The notes below the pieces were generated by a model, which saw only the letters and a program-made list of their open reading frames with translations, was not told where the DNA came from and did not search any database. A program made the translations under genes and the position numbers. Below are positions 11,801 through 24,010 of a stretch of DNA of 64,000 bases, one piece after another (the stretch's first letter is position 1; the number at the start of each line of letters is the position of its first letter). The stretch comes from Epinephelus fuscoguttatus. Taxonomy: Eukaryota > Chordata > Actinopteri > Perciformes > Serranidae. Location: assembly GCF_011397635.1 (NCBI RefSeq), contig NC_064770.1, positions 8,580,826-8,644,825 of the forward strand. The letters are read 5' to 3'.

Positions 11801-14800
11801 TATGTCTGAAAAGATCTTCAGATTAATGAACTAACTTTACATAATATATAAAACATCCTGTCAGAAACAGTCAAGTCTCCTTATATGGTTTTTTGTTTTC
11901 ATGCATGTTGCAGCACTAAAATGTTTATGCTTTGTGTTTGTTGATGGAGTTTAGCCGCATAATGACCTAAGATTGTCTCACAGTTTGAGTTGTTCACCTT
12001 CTGATCCGTCTCTGTTTCCTCTGCAGCTACAGCTTTGTGTTGTCCACCTTCGGCTTCACAGCAGTGGCGTTTGTCACCGGCTCTCTGGCTCTTTGGGCTC
12101 CTACATTCCTCTTCAGAGCGGCCGTCTTCAACGGAGAGAGATCTCCCTGTGTGGAGGGAAACTGTGCCTCCTCCGACAGGTAACATGCTGTTACACCCTG
12201 AAACAGTCGCACCTTGTCATTATGTTTTCACATAGATCTCTGCTGGAGAGGAACAGATTTGTGTGGGGGTTTGACAGAAGGAGCAGCACCCTGACGCTGT
12301 GTTTCTCTTCTGACAGTTTGATTTTTGGGACCATCACCGTCGTCACAGGTGTGCTGGGCGTGGCCAGTGGCGTGCAGGTCAGTCGGTATCTGAGGACGAG
12401 GAACCCCAGGGCTGACCCGCTGGTGTGTGCCGCCGGTCTGCTCCTCTCAGCACCTTTCCTCTACCTGGCCATCGTCTTTGCTCAGGCCAGCACCATCGCC
12501 ACATACGTGAGTCCTCCTCAAGTCTTATTTTCATCACGTGCAGTAAATAGATCATGTAAGAGATGATCTGTGGTCTTTACACACATGCTTAGTTACTTTC
12601 TGCCACTGATAATCATGATGTCTGTCCCCTCAGGTCTTCATCTTCCTCGGGGAGACCTTCCTGTCCATGAACTGGGCCATCGTGGCTGATATTCTTCTGG
12701 TGAGAACTTGTCTCCTTTTTCCACTAGAGTTTGTTCACTCTGTTGACCTACAACAGTATTATCACATGACTCTCTTGGCAGCACTTGCTAGAACATCTTA
12801 GTTATTAATTACGTAGTGTGATATAGTGGTGTTAAAATTAATTATCTGACAGTAATTTTTTCTTCTTAATAGTTAAATTTTAAGGCAGTTTTAAGCTTTC
12901 CTTCCTTCCTCTCCTTCCTCATCTCATGAAAAGTCACATTTCATTACACTGTTAGGGCCACAAATTATTTTCTCTAATCATTTACTTCTTTATACATATT
13001 TAATGAGCACTGTTGGAGGTAGCCTGAGATCTGAGATTTGCGTTGCCAATAAATGTTTTCCTGTAATTGTTGTGTATGTGACAAAATAACTTGCTCCTTG
13101 TTCTCATTGTCTTTGTCTGTATTTCAGTACGTTGTCGTTCCCACTCGTCGCTCCACAGCAGAAGCTCTGCAGATCGTCATCTCACATCTACTGGGAGATG
13201 CAGGAAGTCCATACCTGATAGGAGTGGTACATTGCTGCACACACACACACATGCACACAAACACACACACAAAACAACATGGTTAAACAATATATGACAA
13301 CATAGCTTGACATTTTATGCCTTTATAGAGAGATGCATCAAAGTTAATTTGAGGATAAACCCCTTGAGATGCACCATCTGGTTTTCCTCAGGCACAGAAA
13401 CATGGAAATTAACAGATACTTTGACAAAAACTAAACACGTATGTCTTTTGTCCAACCAGCAGCCTAAATCTATTACTAATACATTACAGTTATTACATTA
13501 CTGAAAGGAAAAGCAGCAAATCTTCACACTAGTGATGCTGAACCATGAAATGTCTTTACATGAAGAGTCCAATTTATTTTGTGTCACCGACTCATTAATT
13601 AATGGACTAATTGTTTAATCTGTACATGTGTAAACTGTTGGGTAGTTCAGTTTATAACAAAACATCATATTTTATAAACTCTTCATATGTTTAATGTTTG
13701 AAGTGTTTATTTGTACAATGACTAAAGCTGTCAGATGTATAGAAAATGGCATGAAAAGAAAAAGTACCTTAAATTTGTACTTCAGTATAGTACTTGAATG
13801 CAGCGGTGGAAGTAATGGAGTATAATACTCAAATAAAAGTCCTGCATTAAAAATCTTACTTACTTACTTACTTACTTACTAACACAAGGAAGCACTCATT
13901 ATGGCGAATGGCCTATTCAGAATATGATGCATTATGTTATTGGATTATAATTAGTGATTCATTAATGTGTTCATCACTTTAATGTTGCAGATGGTTTAAC
14001 TACTTTATATACTGCTGGGTTGTTAAATCTAAAATAATACATCATCATTATTAGGTTATGTTGTATTGATAATCTGAATCTGCAAAGAGTCTAAAGTTAT
14101 CAGGTAAATGTCGTGCAGTAAAATAAACAATATTTCCCTCTGTGATAAAGTGGAGCAGAAGTATGCAGTAGCATTAAATGGAAATACCTCAGACTTGTAT
14201 TTAAGTACATTATTTGAGTAAATGTGCTTAGTTACTTCCCACCAGCTTGAGTGTATGCTGCAGCAGGTTTCAGTCCTCTCACTGTCGTTAAATCTGCCTT
14301 CCTCCGTGTCTCTCAGGTGTCAGACTCTCTGAGAAAGAGAGACTCGTTCCTCTGGCAGTTCCGCTCTCTGCAGCTCTCTCTGCTGCTCTGTGCCTTCGTG
14401 TCCGTTATAGGTGGGGGTTTCTTCCTTGCCACCGCCCTCTTCATCGAAAACGACCGGAACCGTGCTGAGAACTACGTCCCCACAGGTGAGACAAACCCGG
14501 CGTTCCCATATATAACTGATGTTGTTGAAATCTCATGTAATGTTACATATATGACAACTAGCTCCATAATATCAGATTGGTACTCAGCATCAGCAGATGT
14601 TCTGACTTTGAGTGAAAGCAGAGCATCTCTCATACTGATGATGTTGATGATGATGATGATGATGATGATGATGTGTTTTCAGTGGTGCAGAAGCAGAATA
14701 AAAACAACTTGTCTTTTCTTTCTGTTAACAGATGATGAGCCGATTGTTGTACCTAAGAGCGGGCGATCTACCAGAGTCCCAGTCTCCAGTGTTCTGATCT

Positions 14801-14802
14801 GA
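5889..14802 (+). CDS. spns1: Spinster homolog 1, lysosomal lysophospholipid transporter
   Basis: A complete gene with 12 coding exons: 5889-6096, 7027-7092, 8893-9029, 9156-9307, 9974-10040, 10311-10453, 12027-12179, 12317-12506, 12634-12699, 13128-13226, 14317-14485 and 14732-14802. All introns are GT-AG and phases agree, giving 506 residues (human is 528). It is a 12-helix major facilitator. [10 protein letters not shown] marks the first helix, [10 protein letters not shown] is the MFS motif A loop between helices 2 and 3, and [17 protein letters not shown] is the conserved helix-4 region. The tail ends RGRSTRVPV-like ([13 protein letters not shown]), as in human SPNS1. Family knowledge: SPNS1 exports lysophosphatidylcholine and lysophosphatidylethanolamine from lysosomes, proton-coupled, and is needed for autophagic lysosome reformation. 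The start is the first ATG after the acceptor at 5880 and gives an acidic cytosolic N-terminus like the mammalian one. No damage seen. Confidence 0.97.
7396..7589 (-). mobile_element. tRNA-derived SINE with perfect 15-bp target duplication
   Basis: A 194-bp element on the minus strand in spns1 intron 3. Its RNA polymerase III promoter is plain on the reverse strand: A box TAGCGTAGTGG (7569-7579) and B box GGTTCGACTCC (7506-7516). It ends in an A-rich tail next to 7396. The 15-mer CACAGTTCTGTTTTC flanks it exactly at 7381-7395 and 7590-7604, the hallmark of LINE-assisted insertion. The head resembles a tRNA but lacks a proper cloverleaf 3' half and CCA context, so it is a SINE and not a tRNA gene. 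Confidence 0.85.
7725..8365. repeat. Dispersed repeat, copy 1 of 3 (spns1 intron 3)
   Basis: Begins with TTATGCCTCTG. It shares a nearly identical 3' block with 11271-11340 (TGAATTGGTGACACTAATCT onward). Contains CATACGTACG-type and AAGGTCA-rich stretches. Three related copies sit in introns 3, 6 and 7 of spns1. No coding frame. Class unknown to me. Confidence 0.55.
10059..10222. repeat. Dispersed repeat, copy 2 of 3 (spns1 intron 6, internally deleted)
   Basis: Starts TTATGCCTCCG like the other two copies and ends with the same GGAGGCGTACAACC / GGTGGTAATTTTAGTTTTT-type tail. The centre is much shorter than in the copies at 7725 and 10996, which suggests an internal deletion. Confidence 0.5.
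10996..11432. repeat. Dispersed repeat, copy 3 of 3 (spns1 intron 7)
   Basis: Starts TTATGCCTCCATGCTGG and carries the CTTGTGAACGCAATATCT segment typical of this family. It shares the block at 11271-11340 with 8251-8340, with only a few differences. Non-coding. Confidence 0.55.
14636..14676. repeat. (GAT)n trinucleotide repeat in the last spns1 intron
   Basis: About ten GAT/ATG units with a minor interruption at the start, between the exon ending at 14485 and the last exon at 14732. A second similar GATGAT tract lies at about 27166-27200 in lat intron 3. Confidence 0.85.
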
Positions 14803-15775
14803 TGACAGAAACCTGTCAGCCTGGTCCAACACACACCTATGGTTATTATATTTAATGTTTTAGGACCGCACACGAATTGGACTATCTGCCATGCAGAAAA
14901 GTTTTATGATATGTTTATTTTTAAATTCTTGACATTATACTTTTTTATAATTTTACCATGCCCAGGAACACGCCATCATATTTGGGAGAACTTTTTTGCA
15001 TTTTAGTCTCCTGATGTTATTTTTTGAAAACCAAGTTTGTTGAAAATGTTTTGCGAGTGGACATGATACTGAGAGACTCTCTGAGGAAACACGACAGAGC
15101 CTGCTTTGTGGGTTTTATTTGACACGTGTGGACTGGAGCCAAACGACCTGATCATCAACTGATTGATACCTTTCTTTCCTTCGGTGTGACACGAAACCAG
15201 CTGAAAACATAAAGACAGTATGATTGATATTCTCTGTAACCCCAACCAAAAAACAGGCTGCATTGTGCTCCTCAAGTTATTTTATATACAACAGAAGCTT
15301 TATTAATCAGTTCATAACTGTATTTGTATATGTTTGAACTAGTTTTAATTATGACACTAATATTCTTACAGTTGTCCAACAACCAGAAAATGTCAGAGTC
15401 CATTTTTATTCATCTCTTAATCTTTTGCAGACATTATTGCTGTTTTTAAATCCTGTTGCTTTAGTTTTAAAGGTGCCCAGTGTTTGAGGGAGTGCTGTTT
15501 AAAAAGCTGGGGGTTTTTATTTTAACTTTTGTTTCAGGCAGGTTTCTGGTTTTCTTTGCATCAGCTTGGAGCTCAGTCTAGTTAGCGAGCTTCACCAAGT
15601 CGACCGAGGTGAGAAACTAGTGTGACGGTTTGTCTCAGCAGGTAGAGCACGCTCTGCAGAACATACTGTTTTATTTAACACGGGGGGAAGGGGGGGGGGC
15701 AGTTTTAAATGGATGTTAATTATCAGAGTTGTTTGTTAACCTCAAATTATTTTAGCAAATCTTTTTTGTGAACTT

Positions 15776-15781
15776 ATTAAA
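15776..15781 (+). terminator. Candidate poly(A) signal ATTAAA for spns1
   Basis: The first plausible ATTAAA hexamer on the plus strand after the stop at 14802, implying a 3' UTR of about 1 kb. No AATAAA was noticed in between. A G-run (15680-15700) lies upstream. Tentative. Confidence 0.35.
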
Positions 15782-16499
15782 CAAGAATTAACTTATCAAA
15801 TGTTTGTGTTCTTGTACTGATGGAAATGTGTTATTAACAAGAAGATTAATTGAAAATAATTTATTTTCTTATTCTTATTATTTTTATTTTTGTATTCAGT
15901 GCAAAGCTGAAGAAGATGGCGCAGCTATATTTTATGAAAAGAACAGTTTAACTCTTTGGGAAATACACTTCACATTTGTCTTGCTGAGAGTCTAATGTTC
16001 AGATGGATATTACTCTCATACACACAGAGAGACTTTTAGCTTAGCATGAAGATTGTAAATGGGGGGAAACAGCTTGCCTGGCTCTGTCCAGAGATAACAA
16101 ACTCAGCCTAGCAGTCCCTGTAAAGCTCAATGATTAACATGTTATATCTCATGTAGTTTTTGTACAGATGAAGCAAAGTGCAAATGCAACAATTCACCAT
16201 AATGTTCCGGACTATTTCTTTGCTCTGACGAGTTGCCAAACAACCAGCAAGGGAGTTGCTGTGCCAACCAAGAACTACACTGTCTGAAATCACTCCCTAT
16301 TTATAATGTAGTGCACTTGTTGCTTGACTCTCACTGATGATGCAGGAATGATAAATAAGTGTCAAAAATCTCAGTTTACTGTTCACCATTACGTAAACTG
16401 TCAAGTGTGAATTATAAAGGGAGCAGTGACTGAATGATGTCAGACAAAAAAATAGGAAACTGAAGTGGAAAAATTAGAAAGTAAGCTTCAGATATATGA

Positions 16500-17250
16500 T
16501 GAACATCATCCATTTATTCATTTTCTGCCTCTTCTCCTGAGGTCTACTTGTGGTGACAGCAGGCTAAGCAAAGTAGTTAAGACGCACCAGCAATGTTTTC
16601 CAGCTGGACGTGCCCGGAAAATCTTAAACAGGAGACATCCAGGAAGATCCTGATCTGAGCTCCCTCTGGATATCTGAGTTCCTCAAACTACCCCAGAGGT
16701 TCCAGAGTCTTCTAGAGACTTGTTTCTGCAATGTTGTTCTTTCAGGCAGTACCCAAACCTCATGAGTACAGGTGAGGGTTAGATCAACTGGTAAATTGAA
16801 AGCTTTGCCTTGCTCCTTCTTCATCACAATTGTCTGGTACCAAGCTTGCATCACTGCTGACGCCGCACCAATCCTCCTGTCGATCTTACACTCCATTTTA
16901 CCCTCATTCTACCCTCATTTGCAAACAAAACTTTGTGATTCTTGGGGCAATCCACTGTTTCCTAGCAGAAAACCATGACCTCAGACTTGGAGGTACTGAC
17001 TCTCATCATGACCACTTCAACACTTGACTACAAACTGCTCTAGTGCGTGGTGGAGGTCATGGTGTGGTAATGCCAACAGAACCACATCATCTGCAAAGAG
17101 CAACATACGCAATTCTGAGGTCCCCAAACCGAACACTTCCTCCTGCTGGCATCCAACACCCACTGAGAAGGTTGGAGGAACATCAGATAAATCATAATAA
17201 GGGGACATAGTTCCAACATTGAAGATGTATGGAAAATGATGTCAAACAAA
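16500..17250 (-). mobile_element. Decayed non-LTR retrotransposon (reverse transcriptase remnant)
   Basis: Minus-strand fragments encode RMLLFADDVVLLA (around 17090-17110), the FADD form of the reverse transcriptase catalytic box. Further along the same strand are MECKIDRRIGAASAVMQAWY and TCTHEVWVLPERT (16700-16896), the usual downstream thumb region of fish Rex1/RTE-like LINEs. Frames are broken between the blocks, so the element is dead. Subfamily assignment is by memory of the motif string and is uncertain. Confidence 0.7.
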
Positions 17251-17689
17251 AACCAGTGAAGCTGTTGTTATTGTTTGTTTGACCCCACTCCTAAAAAAGA
17301 AGAGAGAACTATTTTGGTCGAGGTGGTTTCCATAGAAATGCTGGGGAGTTGCAGTGTGCTGCAAAAACAACCAGTCAGTCTTCATCCTTGAAGTATTTAC
17401 TCCTGTAAGACTGAAAAATAACATTTGATAACTCCTGATAAAACATTAATTTCACTTTGCGTTGTTTGGATTCAAAACATAAGAGTTTAGGACTTTGACT
17501 TGTATTGGAGTATTTTGGAGTACTTAAAAACTAATCTGTATAATTCTTCCACCGCCAGTCAAATTCATGTTGTCATAATCAAAAAATGAGATATTTTATA
17601 AAGCCATTATCATACAACTATGATCCAACAATAATTTGTAATGAAGTAAAACGGCACTTGATGACATCTAAGGGGGACAGGAGGTTGGT

Positions 17690-18860
17690 TCTTTGGAATG
17701 TGGACTAACTTTTTATTGGGAAAAAATGCCGCAAAAACTGGCCAAACTTTTCATGAGCTCCACGGAACCCTTTTAACATGCGCAACCAAACAAAAACCTC
17801 AGTTGAGCAGTAAACAGCCCAAATCTAGTAACAGTCCTCGTGTATTTTCCAGTCTCTTTTCAGCAGGTGTCCCCCTCGCCTCCCTTATTCATGGGGGGGT
17901 TTCTCTTCTTTGCCCCTCTTCGGTCTCTCTTTCCTCTCCTCTCTTCTCATCAGACGGAGAAACAAGGTCAAGCGAGAACAGGAGAGGAGTGAAGAAGAGG
18001 AGAGGAGGACTCGGCTTCCTTCCCTCGGTGTGGTTTCCTGTTTGTAGGTGGGAGGATGTTGAGACGGTTGCAGCAGCGTTCACACAGCACTGCAGCTTTT
18101 TGACACCCAGCGACGCTCTGAGGTGTCACAGTTACATCTCCTGATTGGTTCGAGATGTTTGTGTGAAACTTTTTTTTCTGCCGCTCTGAGCTGCAGGGCC
18201 CCTTTTCCAGTTTCCAGTTGCAGTTTGCAGTTAAGAGCGACTGAAAGAGGGCAGTTTGATCAACCCACACACATCGTTCACAGAGACAGTGCTGTGAACT
18301 TTTATGGTAGCTGGTTGGTTGGTGAGTCACCTGGTTGGTGAGTCAACCTTTGCAGATGTTTGTCACATATCAGTCTGTAACTTCTTCTGATCTTTGATCA
18401 GGTGATGTTTTTTTTTCTCCTCTGTGTTTTCAAAACTTTCAGAAGCCAATGCTCCATCCCTTTGGACAAACCTGAGTTGATGGTCAATCATCGCCTTCCT
18501 CACAGGAAACGCTGAGGAAAACGACAAAGCATTGCAAGACCTGTGGCGGGAGGTGAAGCAAGGTGATTGGGTGCAGCAACAGAGGAGGAGAGTTGGTGAC
18601 AAAGAGGGAGGAAGGAGGGAGCTGAAGTAGGTCGCTGAAGGTGCAGATCAGACTCCAGATCAGATCAGAACAGAACGTGAGCAAAGAAGTCTTCAGCTAT
18701 GGTGGATATTTGGTTACAGTAGTCGCCTCATGTGGACCAGATACTCCAGGGGGACACAAGACCAGCAGCAGGCCCCGAAACTTCACCCAGCCTCCATCCT
18801 CCTCATCAACGTATCGCCTCTCCAACCCCTGTCCTGTCCTGTCCTGAGGTGTAGGTGAGT
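17690..18860 (+). promoter_or_regulatory. Possible lat upstream promoter / first-exon region
   Basis: A stretch clearly richer in GC and purine/pyrimidine blocks than its neighbours. It contains TGTGGTTTCCTG (18029-18040), which reads as a joined RUNX (TGTGGTTT) and ETS (CAGGAAAC) site. There is a good donor AG|GTGAGT near 18854-18860. The first lat coding exon at 25130 begins with an acceptor, so at least one non-coding exon must lie upstream; this is the best-looking place. Not proven. Confidence 0.25.
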
Positions 18861-19429
18861 TCTCCACCATTTTTATTTCCCCATTTGTTTAATTGTGACT
18901 TACATGTGATGGAGGAACCTCAGTTTGTTCCCAGCATGCACCTGGAGGAGGTGAAGCTGAGCACTGAAGTAGATCTGTACAGTTTTCACATTGAGGCCTA
19001 GTCAAGGAAACCAGCATTCACTTTTTCTCGTCAGGCACATTGAGGTGTCTCTGAGTTAAATACGCATCGTTTTGGGTCGCTCACTCTTTTAATTCATTCT
19101 CTCAGGCAACAAAAAATGAGCAATCACAGGACTTTCACACCATAAGTTCAAGTTCATTATGTTCTGAGAGGCTGTGTGAGATAGAGCTGTATACGTTTGT
19201 CGCCTGGTTGTGCAGCCAAAGTTTGACTTTGACTCAAAATATGTTAACCTCTACAGTGGGTGTTGTCTGTGTGGGATGCTCGCATACATGGAAGTCATGA
19301 CAGCAACAATTTCTACAGAGAGGAGTGCAAGAAATTTAGTGTATCTCAAGTGGTCGAAAGTAACTGAACAAATTTCACAAGTACTGTATTTTGATACAGT
19401 TTTTATGTACTGCATTTGAGTATTTCCAT

Positions 19430-22400
19430 CTTCTGCTACCTTCTAGTCCACTATGACTAAGAGGGAAATATTGTACTTTTTACTGTACTACATTTATTTG
19501 ATTAGTTTACTTTACATTAGTTACTTCATATATTCTGATAAATAATAAAAATATAATCAGTAAATTACACATGATGTAATATTATATGTTAAAAGAAAAC
19601 TTTATTGATCCCAAGGGAGGGAATCAGAAGCTACTCAGCAGTTTATAAATCAACATTGAAATGATGCATGCGTTAATGCATTTATAACTATAATCCAATA
19701 ATATATCATTCTCAAACAGGTCATTCTGCATAGTGAGTACTTTTACTGTGGTACATGCTAAAACTTTTATACTTTTATGAAGATTTTGAATGCAGGACTT
19801 ATAGCAGAGTCTTTCTACACTGTGGTATTGTAACCTTTACTTCAGTACATGATCTGAGTACTAATTCCACCACTATGGATCTCTGAATAACTCAACACTC
19901 TGATCCAATCAGGGCTCCAGTAAGATAATTTCAAGCAGTCCAGAAAAAGCCAGAGTTAGAAAATAAATTGTACACGTTAACATTCTGATGTAGCTCGGAG
20001 CTGCTATGTAAGATCATCTGCTGCTCTGCTTGGTGCAAACTATTCATATTTCTTTTTGAAGCTCTCTTGAGCTTTTCTTTACTTGAACCTGACACGATGG
20101 CTGCAGAGGTTAAAGCCTCCTCTCTCACAGCCAAATTGGAGGTATATGAGTCCTCTGGTTGCATGACATTTAATGTTCATACTTACCTATAAATTCACAG
20201 AGATCTAAATCAGCTCCTCTCACAGCATGACAGTGACTGGCAGCCATCTTGTGAGTTGAGGCTCCATCTTTAAGCTCATTTTGAAAGGTCTTACTTAAAC
20301 AGCAGCCGGCCACTAAAAAAGAGTGTATTGTGGTGTGCGGCGCAGTGCGGACAGTAAACCACATCACCTCTGTTTCAGGTCTGGCTGGCGACCTTTTTTT
20401 GCAGGTCAATCCCCGTCTGTCTGTCACTCTCACTCTCTCTGTCTCTCTGATACAAACACTCATTTCAAAAAATGTCCCTTAAAGGAAAAGTTTGACATAA
20501 TCAGAAGTACACCTATTAGAGGCAGATGTCCAGATTGATTCCACCCAGGTCTGTATACTAGATATAAAGCCAAAGCCAGTTAGCTTATCTTAGCATAGCT
20601 TAGATTAGCATAAAGACTGGAAAAAAGGGGCAACCAGCTAGCCTGGCTCTGTGCAGAGGGAACATAATCCACCTACCATCACCTCTAAAGCTCAATAATT
20701 AACATGCTAATCTGTTTGTTTTTCATCTGTATAATAACTGAAGTATAAAAAAAAACACTTTAGTATTTGATAGGGGTTATGTGCAGGACTATTTCTTGGC
20801 AAGGAGCAGTGACTTCCTGTTGTTGAAGTTGCCAGTAAATGAGCAGAAACTCGAGGAAGCTGCTGAGTGTTTTGAGAGCTGATATCACAAAGATAATCAA
20901 GTCTGAATGTGATGCTGTAGGAGGAGTTTGCATCAAATGTTAAGCCATACTCTTCATCTTACTGACTTCTTTTTACACTCAAGTACCATACCTGTAAATA
21001 GTACCGAGAATACTTTTGAGATACTTATACTTTAATTGAGTATTTCAATTTTATGGCACCTTATACTTAGACTCCACTACATTTATCTGTCAGCTTCAGT
21101 TATTAAATACATGATCTTATAAAATACTCAGTGGTGGAAGTATTCAGATCCCTTATTTAAAGGTCCAGTGTGTAGGATTTAAAGGCAGAATACAGCAGTC
21201 ATAGCTATGTTTTCATTAATATATAATCACCTGAATATAAAAATTGTTGCTTATTTGTTACCTTAGAATGAGCCATTTATATCTACATACAGAGTGGGTC
21301 CTCCTTCACCGAGTCCACCATATTGTTCTACAGTAGCCCAGAACAGACAAACCAAACACTGGCCATACGTGTTTTAATGTTTTCATGTTGGCTACACTAC
21401 AATACTAATACTACAGTGTAAAAATACTTCAAGACAGAATTCAAGCTTAATTTACTGTAAGTAATAAAAGTAAAACTACTCATCATGCAGAATGGCTCCA
21501 ACATTATATTATTCTGTTTTTATCCCTAACTTATACATTTTAATGTTGTAGTGTGGCTTCAGTGTGAAGCCAGTTTTAGATACTCTGTGTACTTAGATAA
21601 GTTGTACTGTGTAGTACCACATCATATCATATGTTTTTTATGTAAAAAACATATGATATGTAAAAAGTAACTAGGAACTATGGTGTCAAATGAAATAGAT
21701 AAAATTGCAATATTGCCCTGTGCGTTTTAGTGGAATAGAAGTAGCGTAATAAAATGGAAATACTCATGTTCAGTTTTGACATGCATGAGTAAATGTACTT
21801 AGTTACTGACATTATGATGCACTTGTACTTGTACTTACATAGAGGTATTTGTACTTTTACACACGTAAAGGATCTGAACTCTTCTTAAATCTTTTTTTTT
21901 TAATTTTTTGGTAAAGATAATACAATGAAGACTTTGCCACCCAGTCTAGAAATAAATCATATGTCAATGTCCCTGGGTGAGAACACAAATAATAATCATG
22001 GGGCTTAATTTTAAACTATTGCTGTAACCTGTTAAATAACACGGTTTAATAGACTCTATCTGTCTTTTCCATTCACACTTCCTTTCTATGACCTTTTCAC
22101 ACTCACTTCTATTAGGCTCCTGCATTTAATAAAACCTTTTAGGGGGTTTTGTTTTGTGTGTGTGTGGGTGGGTGGGGAGGGGGTCATTGTGAAGAGAGTA
22201 ACATGAAGACTTTGTAGTAATATTAAAAGTCAGTTCATCAGGAGACAGAGCTGTGTGTTTGCGGTGGTGGAGTGTAACTAAAGCATTTACTCAAGTACTG
22301 TACAAAGCTGAGGTACTTTACTTGAGTCTTTTCTTCCTTGCTACTTTCTACTTTTACACTACACATATCTGACAGTTATACAGATTCAGGATTTTACACA

Positions 22401-23300
22401 CAAAACAAATATAAAGTTTATAAAATATCATGTTTTGTTATAGATTGAAAACGTCCCAACACTTTATAAAGCTGAAATAATCAGTAGATTAATTTATCAT
22501 TTGGTTAACAGTAAACTAATCAGACAGTATTTTGGTGGTTGAATTGATTTTTAAAGTAAAAACATTTCATGGCTGCAGCTTGAGAATGTGAAAATTTGCT
22601 GGTTTCCTTTCAATAATTACATGTGTATCAGTGATAATGTCAAGGTTTGAGCTGTTGGACAAAACAAACACTTTGGGTAATTGTGCCGGCATTTGCCAGT
22701 ATTTTCACAAACCAGTTAACTGATTCATGGAGAGATAATCTGCAGATTAACATGTAATGAAAATAATCATTAGTTAAGAGTTTGAGCTTCACTTCAACCA
22801 ACTACAACATTTAAAAATCCTGCTTTTACATTAATGTATGAGTCGTAATAATCTAATGATATCATCAATAGAATATTTTCACAGTGTGACATTAGTACTT
22901 TTACTGCAGTAAATCATCTGAATACTTCCTCCACCACTGTGTGTTTGTGGCAGGTTTATGTGGAGGTTTCCATGTTCTCACTATGTGAGGGGGTTCAGGT
23001 GTTTTCCAGTCTCTGGAGTTGATCTGTGATGTTTTTAATGGAGAGTTCAGCTTCTCAGAGGAAAGAAAATGATCTGTACCAGCCAGTGATGCCACGTGTG
23101 AGATGAGATGGTTTTCCTTCCTGTGTGACGCACCTCTATGATTATCATCATGTTCTTCTGATGCTTCAGGAAACTTAAAAACCACCACTTATTGAAGAAT
23201 ACAGAGCAGGCGGGTTCATCTTTAAATCATGGCTTCCTCCTGTTTGTCGCATGACATTAACTAGAAAAATGCAGTAGAGTGCACATCTCCACCAGGTGCC
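19430..23300. repeat. Repeat-dominated spacer between spns1 and lat
   Basis: No exon found. Contents: several TACTTTTACTT / AGTACTTGAGTA-type fish repeats (about 19350-19530, 19700-19880, 20970-21140, 22250-22400, 22860-22945), a TTAGC-rich repeat with GCCAGTAAATGAGCAGAAAC (20575-20900), and a CTTTATTGATCCC-type repeat tail (19598-19625). The last of these resembles known teleost LINE tails. Confidence 0.5.
21129..21895. mobile_element. Candidate MITE with a perfect central hairpin
   Basis: The ends are loosely inverted (GTGGTGGAAGTATTCAGATC at about 21132 against AAAGGATCTGAAC at about 21867). In the middle, 21623-21660 is a perfect hairpin whose 18-bp arms enclose two bases. No coding frame. 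Boundaries are uncertain because the outer repeat is imperfect and other repeats are interleaved. Confidence 0.35.
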
Positions 23301-23499
23301 CAAACGGCTGTCAGGCTGATGGCTGCCACTCTAGACAATTCTTGTAATACTAATAACTTTATTTGTAAAGTACTTTGTGAAGTATGTACATACGCCTACA
23401 CCAACATATAAGCTTAAACACAAATATACCTGTATGCATGCATACATACACACATGGCTGCAAATACATACTCTCCCATACACACAGTAAGTATCAACT

Positions 23500-24010
23500 A
23501 TCAGGAAAGGCCAGTCTGTAAAGGTAAGTTTTAAGATGAAATTTAAAGACCTGAACAGTCAGCTGATCTGATGCTTAGTGGGAGGCTGTCCCAAAGCCAA
23601 GGAGCAAGAACTGAAAAGGCTCAATCGCCATTTGTTTTTAACCTGGACTCTGGAACAGTTAGACGACCCACTCTAGCAAACCTGAGGGGACTGTTGGGAC
23701 GGTACGGTGTGAGAAGCTCAGTTATACTGCGGTGCCAGATCATTGAGAGCCTTGTGTGTGACTAAAAGCACTTTAAAATTCTGAGACTGGAAGTCAATGC
23801 ATAATTTCAGCAGACGCGATGTAGCACGCTTTAGAATCATCCCAGAAATATGTGCCTCATATATTTTTGATGGAGCTGCAGGGAGTTGCACAGAGCAGAC
23901 TGACGTTTCCGGCCAACAGGTGCTGTATGTGAAATATAGATAGTGAGGATGAATGCATTTTTGATAACTAAAACACAGCCACAAATCTTTGATCCATGTC
24001 ATTCATAACT
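23500..24010. repeat. Interspersed repeat with LINE-like 3' fragment
   Basis: On the minus strand a short frame reads FKVLLVTHKALNDLAPQY, resembling the conserved tail of fish LINE ORF2 proteins after the reverse transcriptase (compare KALHGLAPSY-type strings). The plus strand carries a phrase that looks like a repeat consensus (GGGAGGCTGTCCCAAAGCCA). Broken; exact family not known to me. Confidence 0.45.

Noticed and set aside
17698-18144. 148-codon open frame on plus
   Set aside because: No homology recognised, Lys/Arg- and Pro/Ser-biased from purine/pyrimidine blocks, and no splice context. More likely promoter or UTR sequence.
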